A stretch of 64,000 nt of DNA from assembly GCA_963693315.1 (NCBI GenBank), contig OY856188.1, positions 201,025,686-201,089,685 of the forward strand. Reading direction: 5' to 3'. The position numbers and the translations under genes were made by a program. Positions 42,384 through 52,630 of this stretch are shown piece after piece (the first letter of the stretch is position 1; every line of letters starts with the position of its first letter). Below the pieces are notes generated by a model that ran no database searches, was not told the DNA's origin, and saw nothing but the letters and a program-made list of their open reading frames with translations. The DNA comes from Diogma glabrata (Eukaryota > Arthropoda > Insecta > Diptera > Cylindrotomidae).

Positions 42384-43717
42384 ACCTTATAAACAAGATT
42401 AAAAATATTATAATACCCACTGATCATGTTTTGTTATCATTGGACGTTGTGTCATTATTTACGAATGTAGATAGCCATCTTGTGCTTAAATTGGTTAGTG
42501 AAAAGTGGTCAGTAATTAAAAATAATAGTGGTACAAAACTAACAAAATTACAGTTTATTGAAGCTTTGAAGTTAGTTCTTAATAGTTGTGAATTCAAATT
42601 TAATAATAAAACTTACAAACAAATTTTTGGCTCCCCAATGGGATCACCTGTTAGTCCTATGGTAGCCAATTTAGTAATGGAACATATTGAAGATAATGTC
42701 CTTGAAATGTTAGATTTTAAGCCGATTTTCTTTTTTAGATATATTGATGACATCGTTACTGCAATACCACTAGACAAAGTCCAATACTTTTTAGATAAAT
42801 TTAATTCTTTTTATAATAGAATACAGTTTACAGTTGAACATGAAGTAAACAAAACATTGCCCTTTTTAGATATTAGGATTATCCATAATGATGACGGTTC
42901 TTTGATTACAGACTGGTACCATAAAGATTCATGGTCGGGACGCTATCTTAATTTTAATTCATGGCTTCCATTCTCATACAAAATTAATACTATTTCTCTT
43001 CTCACACAAAAAATTATAAAATTGTCTAATGATACTTTCCATCAAAAAAATTTCGATCTTTTAACAAAAACCCTACTCCATAATAACTATCCAATACATC
43101 TTATTAATAAAACTATTAGACAGACTAAATTTAAATTGTCACAACAAGATTATAATATTAATCAACAAGATAACGTTACAACTATCAATAATGAAATCAC
43201 TCCTGTTAATAACATTAAATTCGTATCTGTTCCATATATAAAAGATTTGCACGGTAAAATTAAAAATTTATTACAAAACTATAATATTAAAACAGTAGGT
43301 AGACCTTGTTCTAATTTAGGTGATATAATTTTTTCAAAATTAAAAGATAGAGATCCGATCGAATTACAGTCTAACGTAATTTACCAAGTAACTTGTGATT
43401 GTGGTGTCAATTATACAGGACAAACAAAACAACTTCTTAAAAATAGGATTTACCAACATTCCCATGACGCAAGATATCAAAATTGTAATGTTACTCCTAA
43501 CGCTCAAGTTATTTCTTCACATAGTGCTCTTTCACGTCACCTTAATAATCATAATCATTCTATAAACTTATCGAATGTAAAAATTCTACATAAAGAATCA
43601 AACTTCCGTAAACGCAGTATCTTAGAAATGATTTACATAAAAAAATCAAAAAATTCGATTAATAAACAAACAGATTCTGATTATTTAAAAAATTCATATG
43701 ATCATTTATTGTCTTGA
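42384..43717 (+). CDS. Penelope-like RT (C-terminal part) plus GIY-YIG endonuclease
   Basis: This open frame of about 444 residues is truncated at the N-terminus. It reads NLINKIKNIIIPTDHVLLSL, DVVSLFTNV (RT motif A), IFGSPMGSPVSPMVANLVME (motif B), FFFRYIDDIVTAI (motif C with catalytic DD), LPFLDIRI, then a linker, GRPCSNLGDIIF and YQVTCDCGVNYTGQT (GIY-YIG core), NRIYQHSHDARYQ, to the stop at 43717. Both catalytic parts seem intact, but the RT fingers are missing. A TTG at 42431 was a possible start but is not convincing. In the group, RT copies the RNA and the endonuclease nicks the target. Confidence 0.88.
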
Positions 43718-44280
43718 AATAATAATTTTTAGTTATTTTAATGAAACGTTTTAATTAATGTTCTCATCGTTACTTAGTATAATACTAATTTACTATTTTG
43801 CAATAACAATAAAACAAATCTAATTAAATTTCTTCTTTTTTCGCTGACCTTTCATATAATAACGTAAAACCAACCTGTCTATCAAAATTGTATATCATCA
43901 CATTTTATATTTTTTTGATTTATTCATATTTAGTATTCTATGATTATTATTTTGTTTTATTTCAATTATTACAAAGGATTCGTTTTCTGTATGTTGAACT
44001 TTTTTTCGATAATTAGTTTTACTAAACTTTTTTTTTAAAACATTTTTTTTAACTTCTATTTATTTTTTTTTTTTTTGGTAAGCTATTGTTGTTATATTCA
44101 ATGTTTCTAGATTGTATATTTTATTTTATTGAATTTCAGTTCTGATGATGACGTTTTGTAAATGACGTCGAAACATGTTAAAAACATTTATAATAATAAA
44201 ATTTATTAATCTATATTAATAATTTGTTATTATTTATAAATTTTTAAAACAAGGCTATAACCCAAGAAAATCAACGTTAT
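42971..44280 (+). repeat. Right arm of the Penelope palindrome
   Basis: It is the reverse-complement partner of 41028-42334. It contains the 3' coding end, the 3' UTR and the hammerhead-like motif near 44142. It ends exactly at the 13-bp target duplication. Confidence 0.93.
44142..44190 (+). ncRNA. Hammerhead-ribozyme-like motif in Penelope 3' region
   Basis: CTGATGA (44142-44148) is followed by a short stem (TGACG...CGTC) closed by about 12 bases, then GAAAC (44170-44174) and an ATGTT-AAA-AACAT hairpin. This is the order CUGANGA, stem II, GAAA, stem III of a hammerhead ribozyme, and such ribozymes are known in Penelope terminal repeats. The cleavage triplet and stem I could not be assigned with confidence. 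Confidence 0.45.
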
Positions 44281-44293
44281 AAATAGAAAATAT

Positions 44294-44830
44294 AAAAACA
44301 AGAAAAATTTGCGAACCCTAGCGACGTTGAAGAATGAAGAAAACTTAGCAGGTAAAAAATACGTAGGCGTAACATACAATAAAACAACATTCAAAATAAT
44401 GCAAAAAACTTTAAAAAATATGGATATATTGCGGCTTACAAAAACAAAAATAAAATAGACAACTACCTAAAAACTAAAAAAACACAAGTCTTAAACACAG
44501 GTGTGTATAAGCTTACCTTTGACGACTGCAGTAAATTTTATATAGGCCAGACGGTAGGTCCTTCAAAAAAAGATTTATCGAGCACACCAATGAAACTAAC
44601 AGAAGCGATCCAAAATCCAGATATGCCCAACATTTGAAAATAGAAAAACACAAATACACCAATATCAACACAAATTTAACCATATTACATAAAAAAAAAG
44701 AAAAGGACAACATCTAGATAGATTGGAAGAAATAGAAATATATAAACATAAAAACAATAACAACATTTTAAATGATAAAATCAACACTAAAACTAACAAA
44801 ACTTATGACATAATAATGAAAAACAGCAGT
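44294..44830 (+). pseudogene. Penelope #2 GIY-YIG endonuclease, frameshifted
   Basis: Pieces in order: NLRTLATLKNEENLAGKKYV, GVTYNKTTFKIMQKTL, then a one-base slip, YGYIAAYKNKNKID, NTGVYKLTFDDCSKFYIGQT (GIY-YIG core), KKRFIEHTNETNRSDPKSRY and AQHLKIEKHKYTNINTNL, then a stop in the C-terminal part. It is close to the element at 8247 (TGVYKLTCNDCQKFYIGQT) but has Phe for the first Cys of the pair. The frameshift and stop make it inactive. Confidence 0.8.
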
Positions 44831-44884
44831 TGAAATAGTATATAAGTAATGGTTTAAGCAAAAATTATAATAATAATTTAAGAA

Positions 44885-44920
44885 CTGAGGATGACGTAAG
44901 TCGAAATCGATATTCTGTAA
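44885..44920 (+). ncRNA. Second hammerhead-like motif (Penelope #2)
   Basis: CTGAGGA (44885-44891), GAC-GTAA-GTC stem and GAAA (44903-44906) lie at the 3' side of Penelope #2. The shape is that of a compact hammerhead core with a GNRA-like tetraloop. The assignment rests on core motifs only. Confidence 0.4.
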
Positions 44921-45030
44921 AATAAAAAATAAAATAAAATTGTTACTATAAGGAAGGTTATATTATTATTAATAAAATAAAATTAAAAATAAAGAGTAAA
45001 AAGTATATTTTTAAATATTGCATTTTAATT

Positions 45031-45375
45031 CAAAAGTGACAGAAGCACACAAACAGTGAATAATATGGAAAACATAATAACACACATAGATTCAAAATGC
45101 CTTCTTTGATCTGTATGAATCTCTATCGGTACTTCGATAGCAACTTATCCAATTGCTTACTACTGCTTCAGCGATGGTTCTTGCTTTCTAATTTGATATA
45201 GGACTCAATTGTGATTTTTAGAGACAAAAATACTGATAACTATTAATTTATTCAATTTAATTATATTTAACTACAGACAAAAAAAAATATGGTTTACAAC
45301 AAAGTTTTTATGTTATTACAATTTATTTGTTATAATAATTAGTACAATTATTATAGTTGTTATAATAGTTATTAT
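45031..45375. other. Receptor intron: nothing seen
   Basis: AT-rich stretch between Penelope #2 and a hairpin; no gene was recognised. Confidence 0.4.
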
Positions 45376-45500
45376 ATAATAAAAGTTATTTGTAGTACAA
45401 AACTGTTCGAGGTCGGTGCCATATTGACGAAAAACGACTAACATGTCTTGGGCTTGACACCGATTTTCAACAGTTTTGTGATACAAGTAACTTTTATTAT
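45376..45500. repeat. 125-bp near-palindrome
   Basis: aaagttatttgtagtacaaa, actgtt and tcggtg on the left pair with caccga, aacagttttgtg and atacaagtaactttt on the right. The loop is about 40 bases. The size class is the same as the other hairpins. Confidence 0.78.
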
Positions 45501-45529
45501 TAAGTCACGCTTGAGTTATTTTTCACTTT

Positions 45530-46340
45530 TTTGTTTTTTTAAGTCGGTTTTATTTTCTTTTAAAAGTTTTTTTTATTTTTTCATTTTTAGTGTATAACCA
45601 AATGTCGGTTAAGAAAGCGTTTTTGAAGTAATAACTTTAAATCCCGGGAAGTATTCATCAATGACAATCAAGTAATCAATGGTTTTCCGATTTTGTGAAA
45701 AGAAAAATGGCATATTTCCTCTCATAGAAAAGTATATTGAACCGTCTTGAAATCTAAAGCAATATAATACAGCTCAAACCATCCAAATACAATAAGCGAT
45801 TTCGAAGGTATCGACGAAAATACATGTAAAAATACAAGGTTTTCCAATTTTCTGAATAGCGTCTTAGAAAAAATATGGGACTTTCTCGAAACTTACCCGA
45901 ATAGAATAAAATTAAAACCATTCAAATCGAATGAGTCGTTTTCGAATCGGTGATATGCCTGTTCACCGATTCGAAAATATAGTTTTTTTCCAATTTAATA
46001 TGAAACGGCATTTTTCACGTCATAGAAAATTATATGAAATAATCTCCAAATCTAGCTTAATAGAATGCAATTTAAATCATTCAAATCGTATGAGCCGTTT
46101 TTGAGAAATCTGTGAACAAACATACATCAACATTTTTCAAAAACACAGTTTTTTCTATATTTCTGGAAAATGGAATTTTTCACGTCATTTAAAATAACAT
46201 GGGACTATCTTGGAATCTACCTTAATAGAATCCAATTTAAATCATCTAAATCGAATTACCCGTTTTTGAGAAATCGGTAGACAAACATCAATAGACATAA
46301 AAAAAACCAAAGTGAAACACAGAACCTCCTTCGTTTTTGA
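45530..46340. repeat. Tandem repeat block of about 150-190-bp units
   Basis: About four degenerate units share 'tcaaatcgaatgagtcgttt', 'ttttcacgtcat', 'gaatagaatccaatttaaatc'-like and 'gagaaatcggtagacaaaca' blocks. The block is flanked by aagtcggttttattttc (about 45541) and its relative gaagtcggttgaaaataaa (about 46340). It may be a non-LTR or Helitron 3' tail expanded in tandem. No protein was recognised. Confidence 0.6.
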
Positions 46341-46344
46341 AGTC

Positions 46345-46398
46345 GGTTGAAAATAAACCGAACGTGTTTATGGAACACGGTTTTGGTTTTATTCAACC
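46345..46398. repeat. Short stem-loop 245 bp before the TM5 exon
   Basis: ggttgaaaataaacc pairs with ggttttattcaacc, and inside cgtgtt pairs with aacacg around a TATGG loop. It could be a small foldback tail of the preceding repeat. Whether it is transcribed as a structured RNA cannot be judged. Confidence 0.6.
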
Positions 46399-46642
46399 TT
46401 TGGCTTAAAAGCAAACTTTTTGCTTGCAGGCTTCAAAGTATTTCTTAATTAATTAATTTATCATTTTCGTTACAACTTCGCTCGACAAACTTTTGTTAGA
46501 TAGTAAGATAATTTCTAATTATAGTAAAAAACATTATATCTCGGTTAAATCGAATAATATCAAACTTAATCCACTATACGACAAACCAGCATGTTAAATT
46601 AATTATTTTTCCTCATATTGTTTTGTTAATTTTTCTTTTCAG

Positions 46643-46865
46643 GTTAAAACTGTAGACAAATCAGATGCAGTATTTGCTTATGCCTTTCAAATATCTGGAT
46701 TCATATTCTTTGTCGGACCAATGACATTGATTTGTGTTCTTTACGTTTTAATTGGTTTGAAATTGAAAAAAAGTAAATTTCTGCAAGAAGTGAAACGTGT
46801 GAACTCAGAACATGATAGAAGTACGGATAAGAAAAAAGGACAAACTCGAGTAATACGAATGTTAA
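46643..46865 (+). CDS. Pyrokinin/PRXamide receptor exon: ECL2, TM5, ICL3
   Basis: Acceptor tttcttttcag precedes 46643 and donor gtaagg follows 46865. Phase 0 entry gives VKTVDKSDAVFAYAFQISG, FIFFVGPMTLICVLYVLIGL (TM5) and KLKKSKFLQEV, then a short basic ICL3 (RSTDKKKGQTRVIRML). Lysines and arginines in ICL3 fit G-protein coupling. The exon ends with one base (A) completed by TT of the next exon to give Ile. This matches family members closely in the GPMT/YVLIG segment. Confidence 0.92.
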
Positions 46866-46926
46866 GTAAGGAAAAGACAAACTAATTTTTTTCTTATAAA
46901 AGATTTGAATATTTTTTTGAAAATAG
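46866..46926 (+). other. 61-bp intron of the receptor
   Basis: GT at 46866 and AG at 46925-46926 with a T-rich tract between. It contains stops in all useful frames. It is far shorter than the other introns (8 kb and 24 kb) and carries no insertion. Confidence 0.88.
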
Positions 46927-47141
46927 TTGCTGTTGCGGTTGCATTCTTTTTATGTTGGGCACCATTTCATGCACAACGGTTAATGGCAGTGTATGGAAAA
47001 CTTCAACAAACACCATCAGCAAAATTTACCACTTTTTATCTAACCTTGACATACATCTCCGGAATTTTATATTTTCTGTCAACATGTATAAATCCATTAT
47101 TGTATAGTATAATGAGTCACAAATTTCGTGATGCTTTCAAG
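46927..47141 (+). CDS. Pyrokinin/PRXamide receptor exon: TM6, ECL3, TM7
   Basis: Two bases complete Ile, then AVAVAFFLCWAPFHAQRLMA (TM6 with the CWxP switch), VYGKLQQTPSAKFTTFYLTL, TYISGILYFLSTCINPLLYS (TM7, NPxxY as NPLLY) and IMSHKFRDAFK (helix 8 start). Donor gtaagtga follows 47141 in phase 0. Reading through the donor would add about 19 residues to a stop at 47201, a less likely end. TM6-TM7 are strongly conserved with insect pyrokinin receptors (family knowledge). Confidence 0.93.
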
Positions 47142-48521
47142 GTAAGTGATTTTTCTATTATGCCATCAGTTAACAGTTTCAATGACTTTCGTATTCTGTA
47201 GATTATATCAGTTAAAATTATATTTATTCCGTCGTATAAAAACTATACTGTTAATCAATTTTAATTTTTTTGTTGATTTCATAATTGATTAATTTATTAA
47301 TTGCCTACTGCTGCCAATTTTATTTAATTTAAACATTTTATTATTTGCTTATTCTATATTTGGTGCTTGTAACCACTTAAATGTTGTTTATTAAATTCAT
47401 AGAAATAAGTAAAGTAGTTAAAAGATTCATAGGGAATCACAGAAACGCATAAACTCGTATTTATTCTGTTCGATTTAAATAAATTTGAAATATTCGTCTA
47501 CCAACTACTACAAATCATTTTCATCATACAGCTAAAAGCTACAAAAAGAAGATAATTTTAAACAAAAATACCGTATATCAAATATTGATTTTTCAAAATA
47601 ACATTTTGGTTACAAATAACACTTCGCAAATATTTTTAACCCTCAAACCGCACTTTACGCAATATCAACATTCCTTAAATTTTTCCATTAAAATAAAATC
47701 ATAATCTTCAAGATTTTTTTTATACATCATCTCTTAAATTCCTTAGAGTTGTATTAAAACATTAAAAATATAAACAGTGAAACACAACAAAACCACTTCG
47801 AAACCAACAAAAAAACTTTAAAAAAAAACTAATGAAATTTTTATTTTATTATTTTCCTTTTGGAAAAACAATTTTTTGAGGGTTTTCATTGAAAACTGGT
47901 GGGTAAATAATGAAGTAATAATAAACACTATGGTGAAGAATGGAAAATTCGATGGAAAGGTATGGTTAATCAGACTGAATGTTGCCTGAATGTTTTAGTT
48001 TTGCCCTTTTATCTCGAAGAAGAATAAGCTCATGATCGAGGTGGAAAAAGAAACGCTTTGCAAATTGTTTCCACCTATCCACGCTATTTGATATCTGCAA
48101 TTTTAGATTCTTGAATAAGTAATATCTAAACCAGAAAGTATTCTCCATGGAATCGCAACTGCGAAATCAAATTTGTTGAGATATCTGAAATGTTAACGCA
48201 TATTTGTACACTGTCTGGCCACATTTGTTTGTTTCCTACCAACTCCTACATAAAACATCATATAATGCCTGCATCAACCCAAATTTTAATAAATAAACCA
48301 AAAAGACTGCTTTGGTACTTAACTTCTAACTAATCATTAATTATTGGTTTAAATTTGTTATTATTTTCTGTTTTTTAAATTTATCTTCATTTCCTTCTCA
48401 AATATTTCATATTTCAATCCACTATCAGAAAACAAAACAAATCAAAAAAAAAAAGTCAATATTTTTTGTTAACAAAACAAATGTGGTGCGTCATTTAATT
48501 TCACATTTTCTCATATTTCAG
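47142..48521. other. Putative last receptor intron
   Basis: A 1.38-kb AT-rich interval with no gene or mobile element recognised. It is an intron only if the exon at 48522 is real; otherwise the true 3' exon is further right, possibly outside the window. Confidence 0.4.
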
Positions 48522-48554
48522 CGAATCACTAAACCTTCAGACTTCAACTCATAA
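48522..48554 (+). CDS. Tentative terminal exon of the receptor
   Basis: A good acceptor (cacattttctcatatttcag) precedes 48522. In the phase required by the previous exon the sequence gives RITKPSDFNS and a TAA. Joined to DAFK this yields a very short C-terminal tail, unusual for the family, which normally has a longer one with palmitoylation cysteines. It could be a real short isoform or a chance acceptor. Confidence 0.3.
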   Translation, partial: RITKPSDFNS

Positions 48555-49599
48555 AATTGAAATGTTTTTCACTTTAAATTGTTTACTGGTATTTCCTAAT
48601 GAAATACACACAAAATATTTCCTTGATTTTTTAATTACGGACCCACCCACCGCTTTTTTTAAGCCTAATAATGTTTCCGGACAGCGTTGTTTTTATGCAA
48701 GAAATAACGAGTTAATTCGAACTCTTTTCATCATATTATACATTTTGGACATAATATTTTAAAAATGGACTTTCTTGAAACTGGATTCTTTTGACTCTTA
48801 GGCGGAAAAACTTGTTTTATATTACAAGCCATGGGTACCGAAGATAAAAATAACGTAGAAATTGATTGCCTTAGGGCTTAGAATATAATTTTATGTATTG
48901 AAATATATATGAAACTAAACCAAAACATATTAACTAAAACCAGAACATATGAAATTAAACTAAAATCCTTTTTTTCTACATACGACAAATAAACAAAACA
49001 ACCGTGAATTGTCATTAAGAAAATCATAACATTGAAATAAAAGAAAAAATCTAGGCACTTAAAATTCTATTCTACAGCAGTACGAGAAGATAACATTTTC
49101 GGGTTTATTTAAGATAAAATCATGAGTTTTAATAATATAAGAAAATATTTTTGGAAAATATCAAGATGTTTTTACATGGTTTTATAATATGAGTTTCTTT
49201 CTCTAATAAACGTTTGTGTTTACATTTGTGTGACTATGAGGAAACAATTTCTGTTTTTATCTAATGTCGATCTTATAATTTGATGGAAGGTTTTGATAAG
49301 ACTGATTACTTTATATAATATAATAATTACTTTATATAACATTTATTTATTCGGTAGAAGCTTAATAAAATAATTGGTAAACCCAAAACGAATATTGTTA
49401 TAAGTTGTTATGTTATTGTTTGTCTTATTAGTAGCCTTTGAAGAATATAGACGTTGAATTTTTCTCTGTCAATTTTTTTTAGTATAATTTAAATTTTTTA
49501 ATTTTATTCTTAATAAAGGGAATATAGTAGCCATTGGCCCTTTCATACTATAAATTGGATAGATTGGACTGCTTCGTATAGCCTCCAAATCAGTAGAAG
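48555..49599. other. Intergenic: no gene seen
   Basis: AT-rich sequence with only short open stretches lacking motifs. It could contain the receptor 3' UTR if the tentative terminal exon is right. AATAAA-type signals occur at 48977-49040. Confidence 0.4.
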
Positions 49600-49652
49600 T
49601 TGAAGTTGGAAAATTAAAGTAGTAGTATTAAAGTATTAAATCAGTAGAATCA

Positions 49653-50426
49653 ATGGAAGTTGGAAAATTAAAAATACTTCAAGTTAACGTCCCGGGATTA
49701 TCAGCTAATAAAGCAGAATATTTATCTTACCTCTGTCATCTTGAAGATATTGATGTAATTCTGTTGGAAGAACTACATATCTCAACAGAACAACAACTTG
49801 TTCAAAGAGGAACAATAAATGGATTCGTTTTAGCAGGATTTATTCTTCATCCTGTTTATGGAATAGCAACATATGTAAGATCGGAACTGTCAAATTGGCG
49901 TCTGGTGTTTAAGTCGGATTCTGATGGAATTTTTCGTGTTGTCGTTGAGGTATCTATGGTGCAAATATTAAATGTTTACAAACCTCCAAATGTCAGATGG
50001 CCTAATGGTGTGTTGGAGACCTTTTTGCATCCTGCAGTCGTAATGGGTGACTTAAACTGCCATAATACAGCTTGGGGCTATGATAGTAAGATTGTAAACG
50101 GTTTTCATTTAATGTTTGATGCTAAGGATACAGCAACATTTCGATCGGGAAGATGGCGTCGAGATTATAATCCAGATTTGTGTTTCGTAACCTTAGATGT
50201 TAATGGTCAGCCACTTTTATGCACTCGGAAGGTATTAAATGGTTTTCCACACAGTCAACATCGTCCAGTGATTCTCTCTTTGGGTCTGAACATTCCCTTT
50301 GTTGATTCAATACCCAGACCAAGATGGAATTTTATGAAGGCTGATTGGAAAGGTTTTTCGAATGCCATGGATGCTATAATATTCGATTTATTAAACCCAT
50401 TAGTTCAAACTATAATCGATTTGTAA
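49653..50426 (+). pseudogene. LINE endonuclease domain (AP-endonuclease type)
   Basis: Starts at ATG 49653 and reads KLKILQVNVPGLSANKAEYL, DVILLEELHIS (catalytic Glu region), YGIATYVRSEL, VYKPPNV, VVMGDLNCHNTAWG (the GDFN-type motif as GDLN), then PDLCFV and FPHSQHRPVI (SxHxP-type end, here with QHRP). These match the LINE endonuclease order. Ends after WNFMKADWKGFS with a stop due to a frameshift at about 50400. The upstream part seems complete enough to be once active; asparagine in VNVPGL replaces the usual WN motif. Confidence 0.82.
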
Positions 50427-52630
50427 GTATGGTTATTTCAACTGCCAAAAATTTATTCCAAGAAATTTCCGTAAGAAATATATACCGGGATGGTCAGACT
50501 ATTGTGAAAATTTGTTTCAAGTATATCAAGAATCTGGTGATTCGGAAGTTGGTCGTGATCTGTTAAACGCTTTAAACGAATCTCGTCAGAATAAATGGAG
50601 AACTCTTATGGAATCTATGGACTTTAGACATTCTAGTAGGAAAAGTTGGAAATTGTTACGAAAGCTAGACAATCTCCATCACCTGCAACTAATTCGTATA
50701 ATTGTAGTGCAAATGCTATAGCTTCTCGTCTTGGAAAATGTTCTAATGTTCCCTTAGATAAAAGTTCCCTTAGATAAAACAAAGGAAAAATGATTTGAAT
50801 ACATCTTTAAATAATTCTAAGCCAAATCTAGTGAATGATACAGATTCTTTCAACACTCGTTTAACTGTAGAAGAAATTGCGGTTGTTATCGCTTATTTGA
50901 AGGCCAACAAAGCTGCTGGTCTGGATAGACTGTTTAATGAATTCTTTATGAATTTTGGGCCGAATTGTAAGCTTTGGCTATCTAATTTTTTCTCAGATAT
51001 TCTTTTAACTGGGATAGTCCCATCACTTTCCTAAGAAGTAAAATAATTGCAATACTTAAGCCTGGGACGAATGGTGACCTTCCTGAACATTTTCGTCCGA
51101 TTTCATTGCTGACTATTTCTTATAAGTTTCTGGAACGTTTAATTTTTAATCGAATTGCTGATAAAATATATGAAAAGATACCTCCTGAACAGGCTGGTTT
51201 TCGCCCAGGGCGCAATTGTTGTGATCAGGTGTTGTCCATGACATCTTTGATTGATTCTGGATTTCAATAGAAACTTAAAACTGGTGTCGTTTATGTTGAT
51301 TTATCTGCAGCATATGACACTGTTTGGAGGAAAGGTCTTTTATTTTAGCTAATAAGTGTTATTCCATCACTATCTCTGATAAAGCTACTCAACAATATGC
51401 TTGCTAATAGAGTTTTTCAAGTTTTTCTTGGTGATAAAACAAGTAGAACCAGAAGATTGAATGATGGTTTGCCGCAAGGTTCAGTTTTGGCACCACTACT
51501 TTTTATTCTGTATATATCTGATTTGCCAACTACGATTTCGTAGAAGTTTATCTATGCGGATGATATTGCTCTGGCTCTTCAACATAATAAATTTAAAGAA
51601 ACTGATGATCAGTTATCAGCTGATCTCGAAGTACTATGGAATTATTTTAGACACTGGAGGCTGAAACCAAACATTTCCAAAACTGAAGTAAACATTCACC
51701 ATTTAACAAACTGCCTTAGTAATTATAAGCCTGAAGTTTTTGTTGATAATATGCAAGTCAAACATAACCCTTTAACTAAATATTTAGGCATTTATCATGA
51801 TAGAAGCCTCACATATAAATACCATACTGAAAATGTAGCGAAGAAATTAAAATCTCGAGTAAATATAATAAGAAAACTTGCTGGAACTAACTGGGGTGCA
51901 AACTTCCATACTTTGAGAACTTCATCATTAGCATTGGTGTTTTCTGTTGCTGAATTTTGTTGTCCTGTTTGGTTAAATAGTCACCATACCGATAAAATTG
52001 ATGTTGAATGAAACAATGCTATGCGTATAATAACTGGCTGTGTCCACTCAACACCTATTCCTTGGCTTCATGTGTTGAGTAATATTGCTCCACCTAATAT
52101 TCGTAGACAAGATCAACTGTGTAGGATTTAGTCAAAAGTTGCGGATTTACCTCAGCTAATATGTCACCATGTTATAATTCATCAACCTCCAAGGCGTTTG
52201 TGTTCAAGAAATCCATCTTATGATTCAGGCGCTGTATTTTTTAATGGTGATACTTTCAGCATCGTGGATAAATGGATTTTTAAGATAAAGATAAAGATTT
52301 ACATTTTGATAAAGATTTTTGGTCGTCATCTGCTGTTCTCAATCATAATTTAATTGATAACTTAGATGTAATTCCCTTTGGTTTTGATTTACCTAGAAGA
52401 CTGTGGGTAACTTTGAATCGTATTCGAACTGGACATGGATGTTGTGGTTCCTCTTTATTCAATTGAGGTTTTATATCGTCTTCTGCTTGTGATTGTGATA
52501 ATCCAGTTCAATCTATGCACCATATAGTAACTGATTGTCCAATCCGAAGGTTTCCAGGAGGATTGCCAGAACTTAATTTGCTGTCTCCTGATGCTGTAAC
52601 GTGGCTTGAAAATTTAGATCTAATATTGTA
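50427..52630 (+). pseudogene. LINE reverse transcriptase and C-terminal region, broken
   Basis: Pieces across frames: PRGFRKKYIPGWSDYCENLF, SRQNKWRTLMESMDF, KANKAAGLDRLFNEFF, LPEHFRPISLLTISYK, QAGFRPGRNCCDQV, VVYVDLSAAYDTVW, DGLPQGSVLAPLLFILYISD, FIYADDIALALQ (active site YADD) and YLGIYHDRSLTYKYHTENVA. Then FCCPVWLNS and, at the end, a region HGCCGSSLF...CDNPVQSMHHIVTDC typical of the C-terminal zinc-like tail of jockey elements. In-frame stops occur at 51269, 51347, 51541 and 52009. Catalytic residues are kept. Confidence 0.82.

Larger units (their letters stand above)
40964..44280 (+). mobile_element. Penelope-like element #1: palindromic double copy with 13-bp target duplication
   Basis: It is flanked by aaatagaaaatat on both sides (40951-40963 and 44281-44293). 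The insert contains two 3' portions in inverted orientation (arms 41028-42334 and 42971-44280, about 1.31 kb, proteins identical) around a 636-bp RT segment. Both copies lack the N-terminal RT part. Penelope elements often carry a truncated inverted copy, so the arrangement is known for the group, but arms this long and this identical mark a very young event. Confidence 0.92.
40534..45030 (+). mobile_element. Penelope-like element #2 (host), split by Penelope #1
   Basis: The left and right ends carry inverted copies of a sequence of about 95 bp (aattaaaatgcaatatttaa, then aataatataaccttccttat at the left). This is the inverted-flank arrangement typical of Penelope elements. The left part (40640-40963) encodes the segment before the endonuclease (KHTFKIFRKPTQT, QDELNNIKYIASKN). 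The right part (44294-44830) encodes the GIY-YIG domain. The reading IDTLNRKY|KNKKNL is restored if the insert 40964-44280 is removed, parallel to IDTLNKKHKNKKYL in the element at 8247. Confidence 0.85.

Noticed and set aside
41588..42427. Taking the full minus-strand frame up to 42427 as a real gene with its own start
   Set aside because: The first part translates an A-rich junction (F/L runs) and homology begins only at the arm boundary 42334.
47142..47201. Read-through of the TM7 exon into the intron as the natural C-terminus
   Set aside because: A consensus donor gtaagt lies exactly where the conserved helix-8 sequence stops; intron reading is less likely, though a retained-intron isoform is possible.
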